Below are positions 42,351 to 51,689 of a stretch of 64,000 nucleotides of DNA, piece by piece. The stretch is taken from contig NZ_MAUE01000026.1 of NCBI RefSeq assembly GCF_001702265.1, positions 1 through 64,000 of the forward strand, written 5' to 3'. A program made the position numbers and the translations under genes. The notes beneath the pieces are model-generated. The model made no database searches. It was not told the DNA's origin and worked only from the letters and a program-made list of their open reading frames with translations. Every line of letters starts with the position of its first letter. Positions within the stretch are counted from its first letter, which is position 1. The DNA comes from Pseudomonas aylmerensis (GTDB lineage: Bacteria; Pseudomonadota; Gammaproteobacteria; Pseudomonadales; Pseudomonadaceae).

Positions 42351-42368
42351 ACTGAACACTCGTTTAGT
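42351..42368. promoter_or_regulatory. Candidate TetR operator before the nine-gene operon
   Basis: ACTGAAC-ACTC-GTTTAGT is an inverted repeat with one mismatch, 51 bases upstream of the crotonase start. The arms around CGTTTAG resemble sites seen for TetR regulators of acyl-CoA genes. The crotonase ATG has GAGGAAGCC upstream. Confidence 0.6.
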
Positions 42369-42418
42369 ATCGCCCCATGTCGCACCCCTCACGCCAAATA
42401 AAATAATTCGAGGAAGCC

Positions 42419-43210
42419 ATGACTACCGATTCGTCCGTGCTCACCCACGTGCAGGCAGGCGTTGCCTGGATCACCCTCAACCGAGGGCCGCAGCGCAATG
42501 CGCTGGACATCCCGACCCTCAAGCACCTGCACAGCCTGCTCGACGCGTTCAACCGCGACCCGGCCGTGCGTGTGGTGGTGTTGACCGGCAGCGGCCGCAG
42601 CTTCTGCGCTGGCGCGGACCTCGCCGAGTGGGCCGACGCCGAAGCACGCGGCGCCCTGGAAACCTACGGCTGGACCGAAACCGCCCACGCCCTCATGACC
42701 CGCCTGCACAGCCTCGACAAACCCACGATTGCCGCGATCAACGGCACGGCCGTCGGCGCCGGCATGGACCTGACCCTGTGCTGCGACCTGCGCGTAGCGG
42801 CCCAGTCGGCGCGCTTCAAGGCCGGCTACACCAGCATGGCGTATGCCCCGGACGCCGGTGCCAGCTGGCATTTGCCGCGCCTGATCGGCAGCGAGCAGGC
42901 CAAGCGCCTGCTGTTCCTTGATGAGCTGTGGAGCGCCGACCGCGCCCTGGCAGCCGGCCTGGTCGGTGAAGTGGTCGCCGATGAGCAACTGCATGCCCAC
43001 ACCCTCGAACTGGCGACCCGCCTGGCCAACGGCCCGACCTTCGCCTTCGCCCAGACCAAAACCCTGATCCGCGATGGCGCCGACCGCAGCCTGCCCGAGC
43101 AACTGCAAGCCGAACTGGCCGCCGGCCTGTTATGCGGACGCAGTGCAGATGGCGCCGAAGCCCTGCGCGCGGCCATGGAAAAACGCCTCCCGACATTCTG
43201 CGGCAAATAA
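42419..43210 (+). CDS. Enoyl-CoA hydratase/isomerase (crotonase)
   Basis: The 263-residue protein shows the crotonase oxyanion-hole motifs GSGRSFCAGADLAEW (about 57-71) and AINGTAVGAGMDLTLCCDLR (about 103-122). Position 1 of the usual catalytic Glu pair corresponds to Met/Asp in VGAGMDL, and the second region reads APDAGASWHLPRLIG (Asp-Ala where many hydratases have Glu). It may therefore isomerise, hydrolyse or hydrate its CoA substrate in a non-standard way. It is the first gene of the operon that continues with acyl-CoA dehydrogenase. ATG 42419 follows GAGGAAGCC. Confidence 0.9.
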   Translation: MTTDSSVLTHVQAGVAWITLNRGPQRNALDIPTLKHLHSLLDAFNRDPAVRVVVLTGSGRSFCAGADLAEWADAEARGALETYGWTETAHALMTRLHSLDKPTIAAINGTAVGAGMDLTLCCDLRVAAQSARFKAGYTSMAYAPDAGASWHLPRLIGSEQAKRLLFLDELWSADRALAAGLVGEVVADEQLHAHTLELATRLANGPTFAFAQTKTLIRDGADRSLPEQLQAELAAGLLCGRSADGAEALRAAMEKRLPTFCGK

Positions 43211-43240
43211 CAACAACGACACCCTCGAGCAGGTAGCGCC

Positions 43241-44401
43241 ATGAATTTCCAACTCAGCCAAGAACAAGACATGTTGGTGGACGCGGTACGCAGTTTTGTT
43301 GCCAAGGAATTGTTGCCCCACGAGGAGGCGGTGGACCGCGCCGACGAGGTTTCACCAGAGCTGGCCGCGCAGATCCGCGACAAGGCCATCGCTGCCGGCT
43401 TCTATGCCTTCAACATGCCGGAAGAGGTCGGTGGTGGTGGCCTCGACTACTTGTCGCAGGCGTTGATCGAACGGGAATTGTCCAAGGTGTCGTGGGCCCT
43501 GCATGTGTTTGTCGCGCGCCCGTCGAAAATCCTCATGGCCTGCACCGGCGCGCAGATCGGCGACTATCTGCTGCCGTGCGTGCAGGGCAAGAAAATCGAC
43601 TGCTTCGCGCTGACCGAACCCGGTGCCGGTTCGGACGCCAACGCGATCAAGACCCGCGCCGTGCGCCACGGCGACGACTTCGTGATCAACGGCAGCAAGC
43701 ACTTCATCAGCCATGCCGGGCACGCCGATTTCGCCATCGTGTTTGCCGTCACCGACACCTACGAGCACAACGGCCGCCAGCGCAATGCGGTGACTTCATT
43801 CCTGGTCGACCGTGGCACGCCGGGCATGACCATTCGCCGGGGCCCCAAGTGTGTGAGCAACCGCGGTTACCACACCTACGAAATGTTCTTCGACGACTGC
43901 CGCGTGCCAGCCTCCAAGGTACTCGGTGAAGTGGGCAAAGGCTGGGACGTGGCCAACGCCTGGCTCACCGCCGGGCGCGTGATGGTCGCCGCCAACTGCG
44001 TCGGCCAGGCCCAGCGTGCGCTGGAGGTGTCGCTGCAATGGGCGGCGGATCGCAAGCAGTTTGGCCAGCCCATCGGCACCTATCAGGGCGTGAGTTTCAA
44101 ACTGGCCGACATGGCCACGCAGATACGCGCGGCTGAACTGCTGACCCTGCACACCGCCTGGAAAATGGACCAGGGCAGCATGACCGACGGCGAGGCCGGC
44201 ATGGCCAAGCTGTTTGCCAGCGAAACCCTGGGCAAGGTCGCCGACGAGGCCGTGCAGATTTTCGGTGGCATGGGCTTGATGGACGAAGGGCCGGTGGAGC
44301 GCATCTGGCGCAACGCGCGGATCGAACGGATCTGGGAAGGCACTTCGGAAATCCAGCGCCATATCATCGCCCGTGAACTGTTGCGGCCGCTGTTGCGCTG
44401 A
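43241..44401 (+). CDS. Acyl-CoA dehydrogenase
   Basis: The 386-residue flavoenzyme has normal ACAD length and motifs: FALTEPGAGSDANAIKT and INGSKHFISHAGHADF in the FAD/substrate region, QIFGGMGLMDEGPVERIWRN, and the catalytic Glu in RIWEGTSEIQRHI near residue 366-370. It makes the alpha-beta double bond of an acyl-CoA, which the preceding crotonase could then use. It lies 30 bases after the crotonase gene and 18 before the ligase gene. Chain length or branching of the substrate cannot be read. ATG 43241 follows GAGCAGGTAGCGCC. Confidence 0.93.
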   Translation: MNFQLSQEQDMLVDAVRSFVAKELLPHEEAVDRADEVSPELAAQIRDKAIAAGFYAFNMPEEVGGGGLDYLSQALIERELSKVSWALHVFVARPSKILMACTGAQIGDYLLPCVQGKKIDCFALTEPGAGSDANAIKTRAVRHGDDFVINGSKHFISHAGHADFAIVFAVTDTYEHNGRQRNAVTSFLVDRGTPGMTIRRGPKCVSNRGYHTYEMFFDDCRVPASKVLGEVGKGWDVANAWLTAGRVMVAANCVGQAQRALEVSLQWAADRKQFGQPIGTYQGVSFKLADMATQIRAAELLTLHTAWKMDQGSMTDGEAGMAKLFASETLGKVADEAVQIFGGMGLMDEGPVERIWRNARIERIWEGTSEIQRHIIARELLRPLLR

Positions 44402-44419
44402 TCGGCGCGGAGAACGCTT

Positions 44420-46528
44420 ATGTCCCAGGCTATTCGCGACAATCTCAAGCGCCTGCTGGCGCCCCGGCACTTGGCTTTTGTCGGCGGGCGCAGCATGGCC
44501 CGCGCCCTCAAGCGCTGTGCCGACGGCGGGTTTACCGGGCCGATGTGGCTGGTCAACCCGCAGCATGACAGCCTCGACGGCATCCCCTGTGTGCGCCGCG
44601 TCGCCGACCTGCCGTGCGGCCCGGATGCGGTATTCATTGCCACCAACCGTGAACTGACATTGACCTGCGTTGCTGAACTGGCCGCCATCGGCACCGGCGG
44701 CGCGATCTGCTACGCCTCCGGCTTTGCCGAAACCGGCGCCAGTGGTGCCGCGCTGCAGCAGCAGTTGTTGCACGCCGCTGGCGAGATGGCCTTGCTCGGT
44801 CCCAACTGCTACGGCCTGCTCGACTACCTGCACAGCGCCGCCCTGTGGCCGGTGGCCCACGGCGGCAAAGCGGTGGAGAAGGGCGTGGCGGTGCTGACCC
44901 AGAGCGGCAACTTCGCCTACAACCTGTCGATGAGCGACCGCTCGTTGCCGGTGGCCTACATGGCCTCGGTCGGCAACCAGGCGCAATTGGGCGTGGCCGA
45001 ATTGATGGACGTACTGCTCGATGAGCCGCGCGTGACCGCCATCGGTCTGCACCTGGAAGGTTTGAAGAATGTCCCGGGGTTCGCCCGCGCCGCGCACAAG
45101 GCGCTGGAAAAGGGCATCCCGATCATCGCGTTGAAAACCGGCGTGTCGCAGATCGGGGCCGAGCTGGCGCTGAGTCATACCAGTTCGCTGTCCGGCTCCG
45201 ACACACTGTACGACAGCCTGTTCGCCCGGCTCGGGGTGATCCGCGTGAGTGGGCCGGTGAGTTTTGTCGAGACCTTGAAAGCCGCAGCGTGCGGTAATCT
45301 GCCGGCTGGCAACCGTCTGATCGCGCTGGCCTGTTCCGGTGGCGACGCCGGGCTGATCGCCGACTACGCCGAGCGCAACCAACTGGCCTTGCCGACACTC
45401 GACGAAGACCAGCGCGCAGAGCTGGCGCAGGTGCTGCCCAGCTACGCCAACCTGGTCAACCCGCTGGACTTTACCACCGCCATCTGGGGTGAGCGCGAAG
45501 CCCTCGACACGATGCTCGATACCGCCCTGCGCACGGAGGCCGATGCCGCCATGCTGGTGCTGGACTACCCGGCCGAATTCACCGGCGAACGCAAGGAATG
45601 CGACCTGCTGCTCGGGCTGTTTTGCGACGCGCTCGACCGGCATGGCAAGACCGGGTTTGTCACCTCGGCGTTTCCCGAATTGCTGCCGGCCCATGCCCGC
45701 GAGCGCTTGCATGCCCACGGCATTGCCGCGCTGCAAGGCGTGGAGGATGCACTCGCGGCCTGGGGGCGGATCGCCGAGTATCAGCATAATCGACGGACCT
45801 TGCTGGCGCGCGGCGAGTCGAGCCTCGTGCCGCTGTGCCCGCAACCCCTGCAAGGCCAGGGCCTGGCCCTGGATGAGTGGGCGTCCAAGCAAGCCTTGCG
45901 CGTGTTCGGCCTGAACACGCCGGCGGCGGTATTGAGTACGCCGGGACGCGCGATTGCCGATGCCGATGTGCTGGGCTACCCGTTGGTGCTCAAGGCGGTC
46001 AGCACGCAGTTGCCGCATAAAACCGAGGCCGGTGCCGTCGCCTTGAACCTGCAAGATGGTGTGGCGCTGACGTCTGCGTTGGCGCTGATGCGCGGGCAGA
46101 TCGCCGCGTACGCACCCGGTGTAGCGTTTGACCAACTGCTGCTGGAGTCCATGGCGACCCCGCCGCTGGCCGAGCTGATCGTGGGTATCAAGCGCGAGAA
46201 TGACTTCGGCCTGGCCCTGGTGATCGGCGCTGGTGGCATCTTCGTGGAACTGCTCAAGGACAGTCGCAGCCTGCTGCTGCCGACCACTGACGATGCGATC
46301 CGCCACGCCGTGCTCAGCTTGCGCAGCGCCGCGTTGCTGCAGGGCTTTCGCGGGCGCGAAATGGCGGATCTCGACGCGCTGGTCGCGGCCATCCGTGCGG
46401 TGGCCGACTACGCCTGCGCCAACGCCGCGCAATTGCTGGAGTTGGATGTGAACCCATTGCTGGTCAACGCCCACGGCGCCACGGCGGTCGACGCGTTGAT
46501 TCGTCTAGGAGATCAACATGCACGATAA
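44420..46528 (+). CDS. ADP-forming acyl-CoA synthetase (fused alpha-beta, acetate-CoA ligase family)
   Basis: The 702-residue protein fuses the CoA-binding, ligase-CoA and ATP-grasp parts. The phospho-histidine is in LALSHTSSLSGSD (about residue 252). The ATP-grasp lysine region is LVLKAVSTQLPHKTEAGAVA (about 520-540), followed by VIGAGGIFVELLKD. It converts an organic acid, CoA and ATP to acyl-CoA, ADP and phosphate, and thus would activate the imported substrate or an intermediate for the acyl-CoA dehydrogenase. The stop overlaps the next gene's start by 11 bases. ATG 44420 has CGGAGAACGCTT upstream. Confidence 0.9.
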   Translation: MSQAIRDNLKRLLAPRHLAFVGGRSMARALKRCADGGFTGPMWLVNPQHDSLDGIPCVRRVADLPCGPDAVFIATNRELTLTCVAELAAIGTGGAICYASGFAETGASGAALQQQLLHAAGEMALLGPNCYGLLDYLHSAALWPVAHGGKAVEKGVAVLTQSGNFAYNLSMSDRSLPVAYMASVGNQAQLGVAELMDVLLDEPRVTAIGLHLEGLKNVPGFARAAHKALEKGIPIIALKTGVSQIGAELALSHTSSLSGSDTLYDSLFARLGVIRVSGPVSFVETLKAAACGNLPAGNRLIALACSGGDAGLIADYAERNQLALPTLDEDQRAELAQVLPSYANLVNPLDFTTAIWGEREALDTMLDTALRTEADAAMLVLDYPAEFTGERKECDLLLGLFCDALDRHGKTGFVTSAFPELLPAHARERLHAHGIAALQGVEDALAAWGRIAEYQHNRRTLLARGESSLVPLCPQPLQGQGLALDEWASKQALRVFGLNTPAAVLSTPGRAIADADVLGYPLVLKAVSTQLPHKTEAGAVALNLQDGVALTSALALMRGQIAAYAPGVAFDQLLLESMATPPLAELIVGIKRENDFGLALVIGAGGIFVELLKDSRSLLLPTTDDAIRHAVLSLRSAALLQGFRGREMADLDALVAAIRAVADYACANAAQLLELDVNPLLVNAHGATAVDALIRLGDQHAR

Positions 46529-48125
46529 AACCCTGACCGGCGGCCAGGCCCTGGTGCGGTTGCTGGCCAACTATGGCGTCGATACCGTCTTCGGGATTCC
46601 CGGAGTGCACACCCTGGAGTTGTACCGCGGCTTGCCCGGCAGCGGCATTCGCCATGTACTCACCCGCCATGAACAGGGCGCGGGCTTTATGGCCGATGGT
46701 TATGCGCGTGTCAGCGGCAAGCCGGGCGTGTGCTTTGTGATCACCGGGCCCGGCGTGACCAACGCCGCAACCGCCATCGGCCAGGCCTACGCCGACTCGA
46801 TCCCGCTGCTGATGATTTCCAGCGTCAACCACACTGCCAGCCTCGGCAAGGGCTGGGGCATCTTGCATGAGACCCAGGACCAGCGCGCGATCACGGCGCC
46901 GATCACGGCGTTTTCCGCCGTGGCCTTGAGCACCGAGGATTTGCCCGAACTGGTGGCGCGTGCTTATGCGGTGTTCGACAGTGAGCGGCCACGGCCGGTG
47001 CACATTTCGGTGCCGCTCGACGTGTTGGCTGCGCCGATCCAGAGAGATTGGAGCAATGAGGTCGTACGCCGCCCAGGGCGCGGTTTGCCCTCGGCGGAAG
47101 ACCTGGACCAAGCGGCGGCAAAACTGTCGGCGGCCAAGCGCCCGATGATCATCGCCGGCGGCGGCGCGCTGGCAGCCGGCGAGGCGTTGCAGCGCTTGAG
47201 CACACAACTGGCGGCGCCGTTTTTCAGCAGTGTCGCGGGTAAAGGCCTGTTGCCGATCGAGCATCCGCTGAATGCCGGCTCGACCTTGTGCGTCGAACCC
47301 GGTTGGCAATTGATCAGCGAGGCCGACGTGGTGCTTGCGGTCGGCACGGAAATGGCCGACACCGACTATTGGCGCGAGCGTTTGCCGCTGAACGGCGAGC
47401 TAGTGCGCGTGGACATCGACCCGCGCAAATTCAATGATTTCTACCCGTGCGCCGTCGCGCTGAAAGGCGATGCCCAACAGACGGTGCAAGCCCTGCTGCA
47501 ACGGCTACCGCCGGCACCGCGGGACGCTGCAGCGGCGGCCAGATCAGTGGCGGCAGTGCTGCAGGCCATCGAGTCCGGACATGGTCCGTTGCAATCGATC
47601 CACCAGGCGATTCTCGACCGCATCGAGGCCGAATTGCCGGCGAATGCGGTGATCAGCAGCGACATGACCCAACTGGCCTACACCGGCAACTACGCCTACC
47701 GCAGCCGGGCCCCGCGCAGTTGGCTGCACCCCACGGGCTACGGCACCTTGGGCTACGGCTTGCCGGCCGGCATCGGCGCCAAGTTCGGCGCGCCGCAGCG
47801 GCCCGGCCTGGTGCTGGTGGGTGATGGCGGCTTTCTCTACACCGCGCAGGAACTGGCGACGGCGGTGGAAGAACTGGACAGCCCGCTGGTGGTGTTGTTG
47901 TGGAACAACGATGCCCTCGGCCAGATCCGTGACGACATGCTCGACCTGGAGATCGAACCGATCGGCGTGCTACCGCGCAATCCGGATTTTGCCTTGTTCG
48001 CCCAGGCGTTCGGCTGCACGGTGAACCAGCCCCAGAACCTGGATGCATTGCAGACGGGCTTGCGCAACGCCTTCAAACGCAACGGCGTGACCTTGATCGA
48101 GCTGAAACATGCCTGTGCCTGTTGA
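46518..48125 (+). CDS. Thiamine-diphosphate-dependent enzyme (2-oxoacid decarboxylase, AruI-like)
   Basis: The 535-residue protein has the three-domain layout of ThDP decarboxylases: N-terminal catalytic Glu in TRHEQGAGFMADGYAR (about 52), a central Rossmann-like domain, and the ThDP-Mg motif GDGGFLYTAQ followed about 25 residues on by WNND. It looks most like the 5-guanidino-2-oxopentanoate decarboxylase (AruI) group, which removes CO2 from 2-ketoarginine. The context of CoA enzymes could equally suit a 2-hydroxyacyl-CoA lyase-like reaction. The start overlaps the synthetase gene, indicating translational coupling; AGGAGATCAAC precedes ATG 46518. Confidence 0.85.
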   Translation: MHDKTLTGGQALVRLLANYGVDTVFGIPGVHTLELYRGLPGSGIRHVLTRHEQGAGFMADGYARVSGKPGVCFVITGPGVTNAATAIGQAYADSIPLLMISSVNHTASLGKGWGILHETQDQRAITAPITAFSAVALSTEDLPELVARAYAVFDSERPRPVHISVPLDVLAAPIQRDWSNEVVRRPGRGLPSAEDLDQAAAKLSAAKRPMIIAGGGALAAGEALQRLSTQLAAPFFSSVAGKGLLPIEHPLNAGSTLCVEPGWQLISEADVVLAVGTEMADTDYWRERLPLNGELVRVDIDPRKFNDFYPCAVALKGDAQQTVQALLQRLPPAPRDAAAAARSVAAVLQAIESGHGPLQSIHQAILDRIEAELPANAVISSDMTQLAYTGNYAYRSRAPRSWLHPTGYGTLGYGLPAGIGAKFGAPQRPGLVLVGDGGFLYTAQELATAVEELDSPLVVLLWNNDALGQIRDDMLDLEIEPIGVLPRNPDFALFAQAFGCTVNQPQNLDALQTGLRNAFKRNGVTLIELKHACAC

Positions 48126-48144
48126 TCTTTAGAGGAGCAAGACC

Positions 48145-49731
48145 ATGAGCGAAAACAACAACAACATGACTCAAGCGATGCACCGACGGGACTTCCTCAA
48201 ACACAGCGCCGTGGCCGGTGCGGTGGCAGCGGCGTTTTCCCTGGGCCTGCCGCTGCACGCATTGGCCCAGGACGCGACGCCCAAGCCCGGCGGCGTGCTG
48301 CGCCTGGGGTTGGCCGGAGGCAGCACCACTGACTCGCGCGACCCCGGTTCCTGGGTCGACACCTTCACCTTTGTCGGCTTCTCGGCGGTGTACAACACGC
48401 TGACCGAAATCGCCGTCGACGGCAGCGCGATTCCCGAGCTCGCCGAGCGCTTTGAATCGACCCCGGATGCGCGCGTGTGGACCTTCCACTTGCGCCCCGG
48501 CGTGACCTTCCATAACGGCAAAAGCCTGAGCGCCGAAGACGTGGTGGTGTCGATCAATCATCACCTGAGCAAGGACTCCACGTCGGCCGCCAAGACTGTA
48601 CTCGGCGACGTCGCCAGCGTCAGCGCCCAGGGCAATGATGCGGTGGTGTTCGAGCTGCATTCTGGCAACGCCGACTTTGCCTACGTGGTTGCCGATTATC
48701 ACCTGGTGATCATGCCCGCCAAGGATGGCGCCGCCGACTGGAAGGCCGGCGTCGGCACCAGCGGCTACCGCCTGAAAAGCTTCGAGCCGGGTGTGCGCAT
48801 GGACCTGGAGCGCAACCCCGACTACTGGAAACCCGGTCGCGCGCATTTCGCCAGCGCCGAGTTGCTGGCCATCGCCGACGGTGCCGCGCGGGTCAATGCG
48901 CTGGTCACCGGGCAGGTCGATGTGATCAACAAGGTCGACCTAAAAACCGTGGCCCTGCTCAAGCGCAACGCCAACCTGGTGATCGAAGAAACCAAGGGCG
49001 CGCAGCACTACACCTTCCCGATGCTGTGCGACAGCAACGAATTCAAGAACAACGACATTCGCATGGCGATGAAGCACGCGATCAATCGCGAAACCTTGCT
49101 CGCCTCGGTGCTGTACGGCTACGGCCTGGTGGGCAACGACCACCCGATCCAGCCCGGCAGCCGCTTTATCAACGCCGCCCTGGAGCAACGCACCTACGAT
49201 CCGGACAAGTCGCGCTTCTACCTGCGCAAGGCCGGGGTGGAGTCGCTCAAGGTCCGCCTGCAGGCGTCGGACGCCGCCTACACCGGCGCAGTGGACGCCT
49301 CGGTGTTGTTCAAGGAGCAGGCGCGCCAGGCCGGTATCGACATCGACGTGGTGCGCGAACCGGCCGACGGGTTCTTCTCCAACGTGTGGATGAAGCAGCC
49401 GTTCACCACTTCGTTCTGGTACAGCAGCCTGACCGCCGACCGCATGTTCAGCATCGGCTACGCCAAGGGTGCGGCGTGGAACGAGACCCACTGGGACAAC
49501 CCGCGTTTCAATCAACTGCTGACCGCCGCCCGTGGCGAGATGAACGCCCCGTTGCGCCAGGAGATGTACAACGAAATGCAGGCCCTGTGCCGGGATGATG
49601 GCGGGGCCATCGTGCCGCTGTTTGCCAGTTCGGTGGCGGCGCGTTCGAACCGCGTGGCGCACGGTGCGCAGACCGCACCCTATGGCGAGTTGGATGGGCT
49701 GAGGCTGATCGAGCGGTGGTGGCAGGCGTGA
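48145..49731 (+). CDS. ABC transporter substrate-binding protein, peptide/opine type, Tat-exported
   Basis: The 528-residue protein starts with a twin-arginine signal (RRDFLKHSAVAGAVAAAFSL, then a cleavage site near ALAQ). It continues as a family 5 solute-binding protein (DppA/OppA type) with TFHLRPGVTFHNGKSLSAED and YRLKSFEPGVRMDLERNPDY. Family 5 proteins bind di- or oligopeptides, nickel complexes, opines or glutathione; Tat export indicates it folds before translocation. It is the first of the four importer genes. A REP pair separates it from the permease genes, which may keep its expression higher. ATG 48145 follows AGAGGAGCAAGACC. Confidence 0.92.
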   Translation: MSENNNNMTQAMHRRDFLKHSAVAGAVAAAFSLGLPLHALAQDATPKPGGVLRLGLAGGSTTDSRDPGSWVDTFTFVGFSAVYNTLTEIAVDGSAIPELAERFESTPDARVWTFHLRPGVTFHNGKSLSAEDVVVSINHHLSKDSTSAAKTVLGDVASVSAQGNDAVVFELHSGNADFAYVVADYHLVIMPAKDGAADWKAGVGTSGYRLKSFEPGVRMDLERNPDYWKPGRAHFASAELLAIADGAARVNALVTGQVDVINKVDLKTVALLKRNANLVIEETKGAQHYTFPMLCDSNEFKNNDIRMAMKHAINRETLLASVLYGYGLVGNDHPIQPGSRFINAALEQRTYDPDKSRFYLRKAGVESLKVRLQASDAAYTGAVDASVLFKEQARQAGIDIDVVREPADGFFSNVWMKQPFTTSFWYSSLTADRMFSIGYAKGAAWNETHWDNPRFNQLLTAARGEMNAPLRQEMYNEMQALCRDDGGAIVPLFASSVAARSNRVAHGAQTAPYGELDGLRLIERWWQA

Positions 49732-49757
49732 ATACTTCAGAAACGCCACAAACCACA

Positions 49758-49847
49758 TGTGGGAGCGGGCTTGCTCGCGAATGCGCTGGGTCAGTCTCTA
49801 TCTGTATTGGCTGACACACCGCTTTCGCGAGCAAGCCCGCTCCCACA
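49758..49847. repeat. REP inverted pair between binding protein and permease genes
   Basis: TGTGGGAGCGGGCTTGCTCGC plus GAA (49758-49781) and its perfect reverse complement (49824-49847) face each other. This is within the operon, the classic place where a REP hairpin protects the upstream (binding-protein) message. Confidence 0.9.
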
Positions 49848-49896
49848 TTGGACATTTTTCGCCTTCGAGAACATGCCCAACTCATGAGAACCGAAC

Positions 49897-50856
49897 ATGA
49901 ATAGCTTATTCAAACTGGTGCTCCAACGCCTGGCCCTCGGCCTGCTGTCTTTGTTCGCCGTGTCGGTGATCATCTTTCTCGCCGTGGGCATGCTCCCGGG
50001 GGATATCGCCCAGGCCATGCTCGGCCAGTCCGCCACGCCGGAGACCGTAGCGGCGTTTCGCGCGCAACTGGGCCTGGATCTGCCGCCGCTGACGCGCTTC
50101 GCGCACTGGCTGCTGCGTCTGCTGCACGGTGATCTCGGCGCTTCGCTGGCCAACCAGCGACCCATTGCCGAGTTGATCGGCGCGCGCCTGGGCAACACCT
50201 TGAGCCTGGCCGCGTTGGCGGCGTTGGTCTCGGTGCCGACGGCGCTGGTGCTGGGGATGCTGGCGGCGTTGTACCGCAACAGCTGGTTCGATCGCCTGCT
50301 CAACACCTCGGCGTTGAGCGCGGTGTCGTTCCCGGAGTTCTTCGTCGCGTACCTGTTAATCCTGGTGTTCTCGGTGAAGCTGGGGTGGTTTCCCAGCCTG
50401 TCCAACCTGGCCCCGGATGCCAGTTTCGGCACCATTCTCGAACGCTCGGTGTTGCCGGTGGCCACCCTCAGCCTGGTGGTGATCGCGCAGATGATGCGCA
50501 TGACCCGCGCCTCGCTGATTAACCTGCTGGCCAGCCCGTATATCGAGATGGCGCGCCTGAAGGGCATCCGTCAGTCGCGGATTATCTGGCGGCACGCGCT
50601 GCCCAATGCGCTGGCGCCCATCGTCAATGTGGTCGCGCTGAACCTGGCGTACCTGGTGGTGGGCGTGGTGGTGGTCGAAGTGGTGTTCGTGTACCCGGGC
50701 CTCGGCCAGTTGCTGGTGGACTCGGTGTCCAAGCGCGACATTCCGGTGGTGCAGGCCTGCAGCCTGATCTTCGCCGCCACTTATATCCTGCTCAATACCG
50801 GGGCGGACGTGTTGTCAATCGCCAGCAACCCACGCCTGATGCATCCGAAGGGGTAG
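49897..50856 (+). CDS. ABC transporter permease 1 (DppB-like)
   Basis: The 319-residue inner-membrane protein has six helices. It carries the BPD_transp_1 signature with the EAA loop at about residue 205-235 (IEMARLKGIRQSRIIWRHAL) typical of DppB/OppB. It forms the channel with the next permease. The N-terminal pattern (GMLPGDIAQAMLG) is family-typical. The next gene starts three bases after its stop. No Shine-Dalgarno better than AACATG context (CATGAGAACCGAAC) is seen, so its translation may be low relative to the binding protein. Confidence 0.93.
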   Translation: MNSLFKLVLQRLALGLLSLFAVSVIIFLAVGMLPGDIAQAMLGQSATPETVAAFRAQLGLDLPPLTRFAHWLLRLLHGDLGASLANQRPIAELIGARLGNTLSLAALAALVSVPTALVLGMLAALYRNSWFDRLLNTSALSAVSFPEFFVAYLLILVFSVKLGWFPSLSNLAPDASFGTILERSVLPVATLSLVVIAQMMRMTRASLINLLASPYIEMARLKGIRQSRIIWRHALPNALAPIVNVVALNLAYLVVGVVVVEVVFVYPGLGQLLVDSVSKRDIPVVQACSLIFAATYILLNTGADVLSIASNPRLMHPKG

Positions 50857-50859
50857 ACC

Positions 50860-51687
50860 ATGAGCCTGTTGAGCCAAGTGGCCCGGGCGCCGTTGAGCGC
50901 CAAGTTCGGCCTGCTGATCATTGTGTTGTACATCGTGGTGGCGGTGTTTGCGCCGCTGCTGGCGCCCTACGGCGAAACCCAGGTGGTGGGCGAGGGCTTT
51001 GCGCCTTGGAGCGGCCAGTTCCTGCTGGGCACCGATAACCTGGGGCGCGACATGTTCAGCCGCCTGGTGTACGGCGCGCGCAATACCCTGGGCATCGCGT
51101 TCCTGACCACGACCCTGGCGTTTCTGCTCGGCGGCCTGTGTGGCTTGGTCGCCGCGATCAAGGGCGGCTGGATCGACCAGGGCTTGTCGCGGGTGGTGGA
51201 CATTCTCATGGCGATCCCGCAGCTGATCTTTGCCTTGCTGATTCTCAGCGTGGTGGGCACCAACGCCACCTCGCTGGTGCTGGTGATTGCGCTGCTGGAT
51301 TCGACGCGGGTGTTTCGCCTGTCCCGCGCCGTGGCGATGACCGTGGTGGTGCAGGACTTCGTCGAGGCTGCCCGCCTGCGCGGCGAAGGCCTGTGGTGGC
51401 TGGTCACCCGCGAAGTGCTGCCCAACGCCGCCGCACCGTTGATTGCCGAATTCGGCCTGCGCTTCTGCTTTGTATTCCTGTTTATCAGCGCGCTGTCGTT
51501 CCTCGGCCTGGGCATCCAACCGCCCACCGCCGACTGGGGCAGCATGGTCCGCGACAACGCGGTGTTGATCACCTTCGGCGATATCAGCCCGTTGCTGCCG
51601 GCCCTGGCAGTGGCGTTGATCACCGTCAGCGTGAATTTTGTCGTCGACTGGATGCTGCATAAATCCAGCGGCCTGAAGGAGTGTTGA
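50860..51687 (+). CDS. ABC transporter permease 2 (DppC-like)
   Basis: The 275-residue protein has six helices and the DppC/OppC signature, including LLGTDNLGRDMFSRLVYGAR (about 47-66) and the EAA-like loop VEAARLRGEGLWWLVTREVL (about 167-186). It pairs with the preceding permease in the membrane. It is separated by only three bases from that gene and by two from the ATPase gene, confirming a single operon. Confidence 0.93.
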   Translation: MSLLSQVARAPLSAKFGLLIIVLYIVVAVFAPLLAPYGETQVVGEGFAPWSGQFLLGTDNLGRDMFSRLVYGARNTLGIAFLTTTLAFLLGGLCGLVAAIKGGWIDQGLSRVVDILMAIPQLIFALLILSVVGTNATSLVLVIALLDSTRVFRLSRAVAMTVVVQDFVEAARLRGEGLWWLVTREVLPNAAAPLIAEFGLRFCFVFLFISALSFLGLGIQPPTADWGSMVRDNAVLITFGDISPLLPALAVALITVSVNFVVDWMLHKSSGLKEC

Positions 51688-51689
51688 GG

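Noticed and set aside
43796..46474. Minus-strand open frame of 892 codons
   Set aside because: Antisense to acyl-CoA dehydrogenase and acyl-CoA synthetase; His/Gln/Arg-rich with no motif.
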